Shown here in pieces: positions 6,436 to 6,820 of a stretch of DNA of 6,820 nt. A program made the translations under genes and the position numbers. This DNA comes from Betaproteobacteria bacterium (lineage in GTDB: Bacteria > Pseudomonadota > Gammaproteobacteria > Burkholderiales > SG8-39), in assembly GCA_012274205.1 (NCBI GenBank), contig JAAOZY010000304.1:1-6820 (forward strand), in the 5' to 3' direction. Under the pieces are notes generated by a model that saw only the letters and a list, made by a program, of their open reading frames with translations, did not search any database and had not been told where the DNA came from. Numbering within the stretch: the stretch's first letter is position 1; each line of letters begins with the position of its first letter.

Positions 6436-6820
6436 CTAGTGATCGTCATAGAGCGCCGGAAACTGCTGCCGCAGCGCAGCGATTTTCGGCAGGTCGTTGA
6501 AGATGATATAGGGCTGATCCGGATGCTGCGCGAGATAGTTCTGATGATAGGCCTCGGCCGGGTAGAACGCCTTGAAGGGCGTAACTGCAGTGACGATGGG
6601 GCGGCGAAATACGCGCGCCGACTGCAATTGATCGATGTAGGCCTTGGCCACGCGCTGTTGCTCGGCGTTGGCGAAGAAGATGGCCGAGCGGTACTGGGTG
6701 CCGGTGTCCGGACCCTGCCGGTCGAGTTCGGTCGGATCGTGTGCGACGGAAAAGAACACCTTGAGCAGCTGGCCGTAGCTGATGCGCGCCGGATCATAGG
6801 AAATGCGCACCGACTCCGCA
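6436..6820 (-). CDS. msrA: Peptide methionine-(S)-S-oxide reductase, 5' end outside window
   Basis: The visible 127 residues are the middle and C-terminal part of MsrA, which reduces methionine-S-sulfoxide in proteins and free methionine using thioredoxin. Features seen, numbered from the first visible residue, are AES at 1-3 (the Glu of the usual GHAE motif), YDPARISYGQLLKVFF, HDPT, and DTGTQYRS at 38-45. Also present are FYPAEAYHQNYL and the C-terminal PYIIFNDLPKI. Glu2, Asp38 and Tyr43 correspond to the active-site Glu94, Asp129 and Tyr134 of E. coli MsrA. The catalytic cysteine in GCFWG lies in the missing N-terminal third. The frame is open to the window edge with no start of its own; the GTG at 6810 is internal. 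No cysteine is present in the visible part, so the C-terminal resolving cysteines of the E. coli enzyme are absent. Total family length is usually 170-215 residues. The gene runs into the DUF748 gene with a 54-base gap. Confidence 0.95.
   Translation of the reverse strand, partial: AESVRISYDPARISYGQLLKVFFSVAHDPTELDRQGPDTGTQYRSAIFFANAEQQRVAKAYIDQLQSARVFRRPIVTAVTPFKAFYPAEAYHQNYLAQHPDQPYIIFNDLPKIAALRQQFPALYDDH

Noticed and set aside
6381..6797. A 138-codon minus-strand frame overlapping msrA
   Set aside because: Its Ser/Arg/Pro-rich translation is the frame-shifted reading of msrA, whose own frame matches the family residue by residue.

Overview
The window is high-GC bacterial chromosome. Every gene I can support lies on the minus strand. 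The partial SRP RNA (4.5S type), the DUF748 envelope protein and the general gene style point to a proteobacterium, most likely a betaproteobacterium. That assignment is an inference from gene content, and no taxonomic marker was searched.

Layout in transcription order, from high to low coordinates. (1) 6820-6436: the C-terminal two thirds of a peptide methionine sulfoxide reductase (msrA), with its 5' end outside the window. (2) 6381-2755: a very large DUF748/AsmA-like envelope protein of about 1208 residues, starting about 54 bases after msrA. (3) 2754-2533: a spacer with no convincing gene, holding a GC-rich hairpin, an AT-rich possible -10 element and a small leader hairpin. (4) 2532-2158: a small glutaredoxin-fold protein with no cysteine at all. 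(5) 2157-2038: a spacer rich in hairpins that forms the leader of the next gene. (6) 2037-1165: an alpha/beta hydrolase with a strong Shine-Dalgarno site. (7) 1149-148: a PLP-dependent threonine/serine dehydratase-like enzyme without a regulatory ACT domain, only 15 bases behind the hydrolase. (8) about 70-1: the 5' part of the SRP RNA gene (ffs), cut by the window edge.

The hydrolase and dehydratase form a tight two-gene unit and probably act in one catabolic route: a hydrolytic step plus a beta-elimination on a hydroxy-amino-acid-like substrate. The substrate cannot be told from the sequence. MsrA and the DUF748 protein may be co-transcribed; a shared role in envelope maintenance or stress is possible but unproven. 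The glutaredoxin-like gene appears to be an independent unit. The SRP RNA is a housekeeping gene with its own likely promoter.

I see no mobile element, CRISPR array, tRNA or phage signature. The most unusual items are the cysteine-free glutaredoxin homologue and the structured leader ahead of the hydrolase. I do not see clear evidence of a wholly new multi-gene system.
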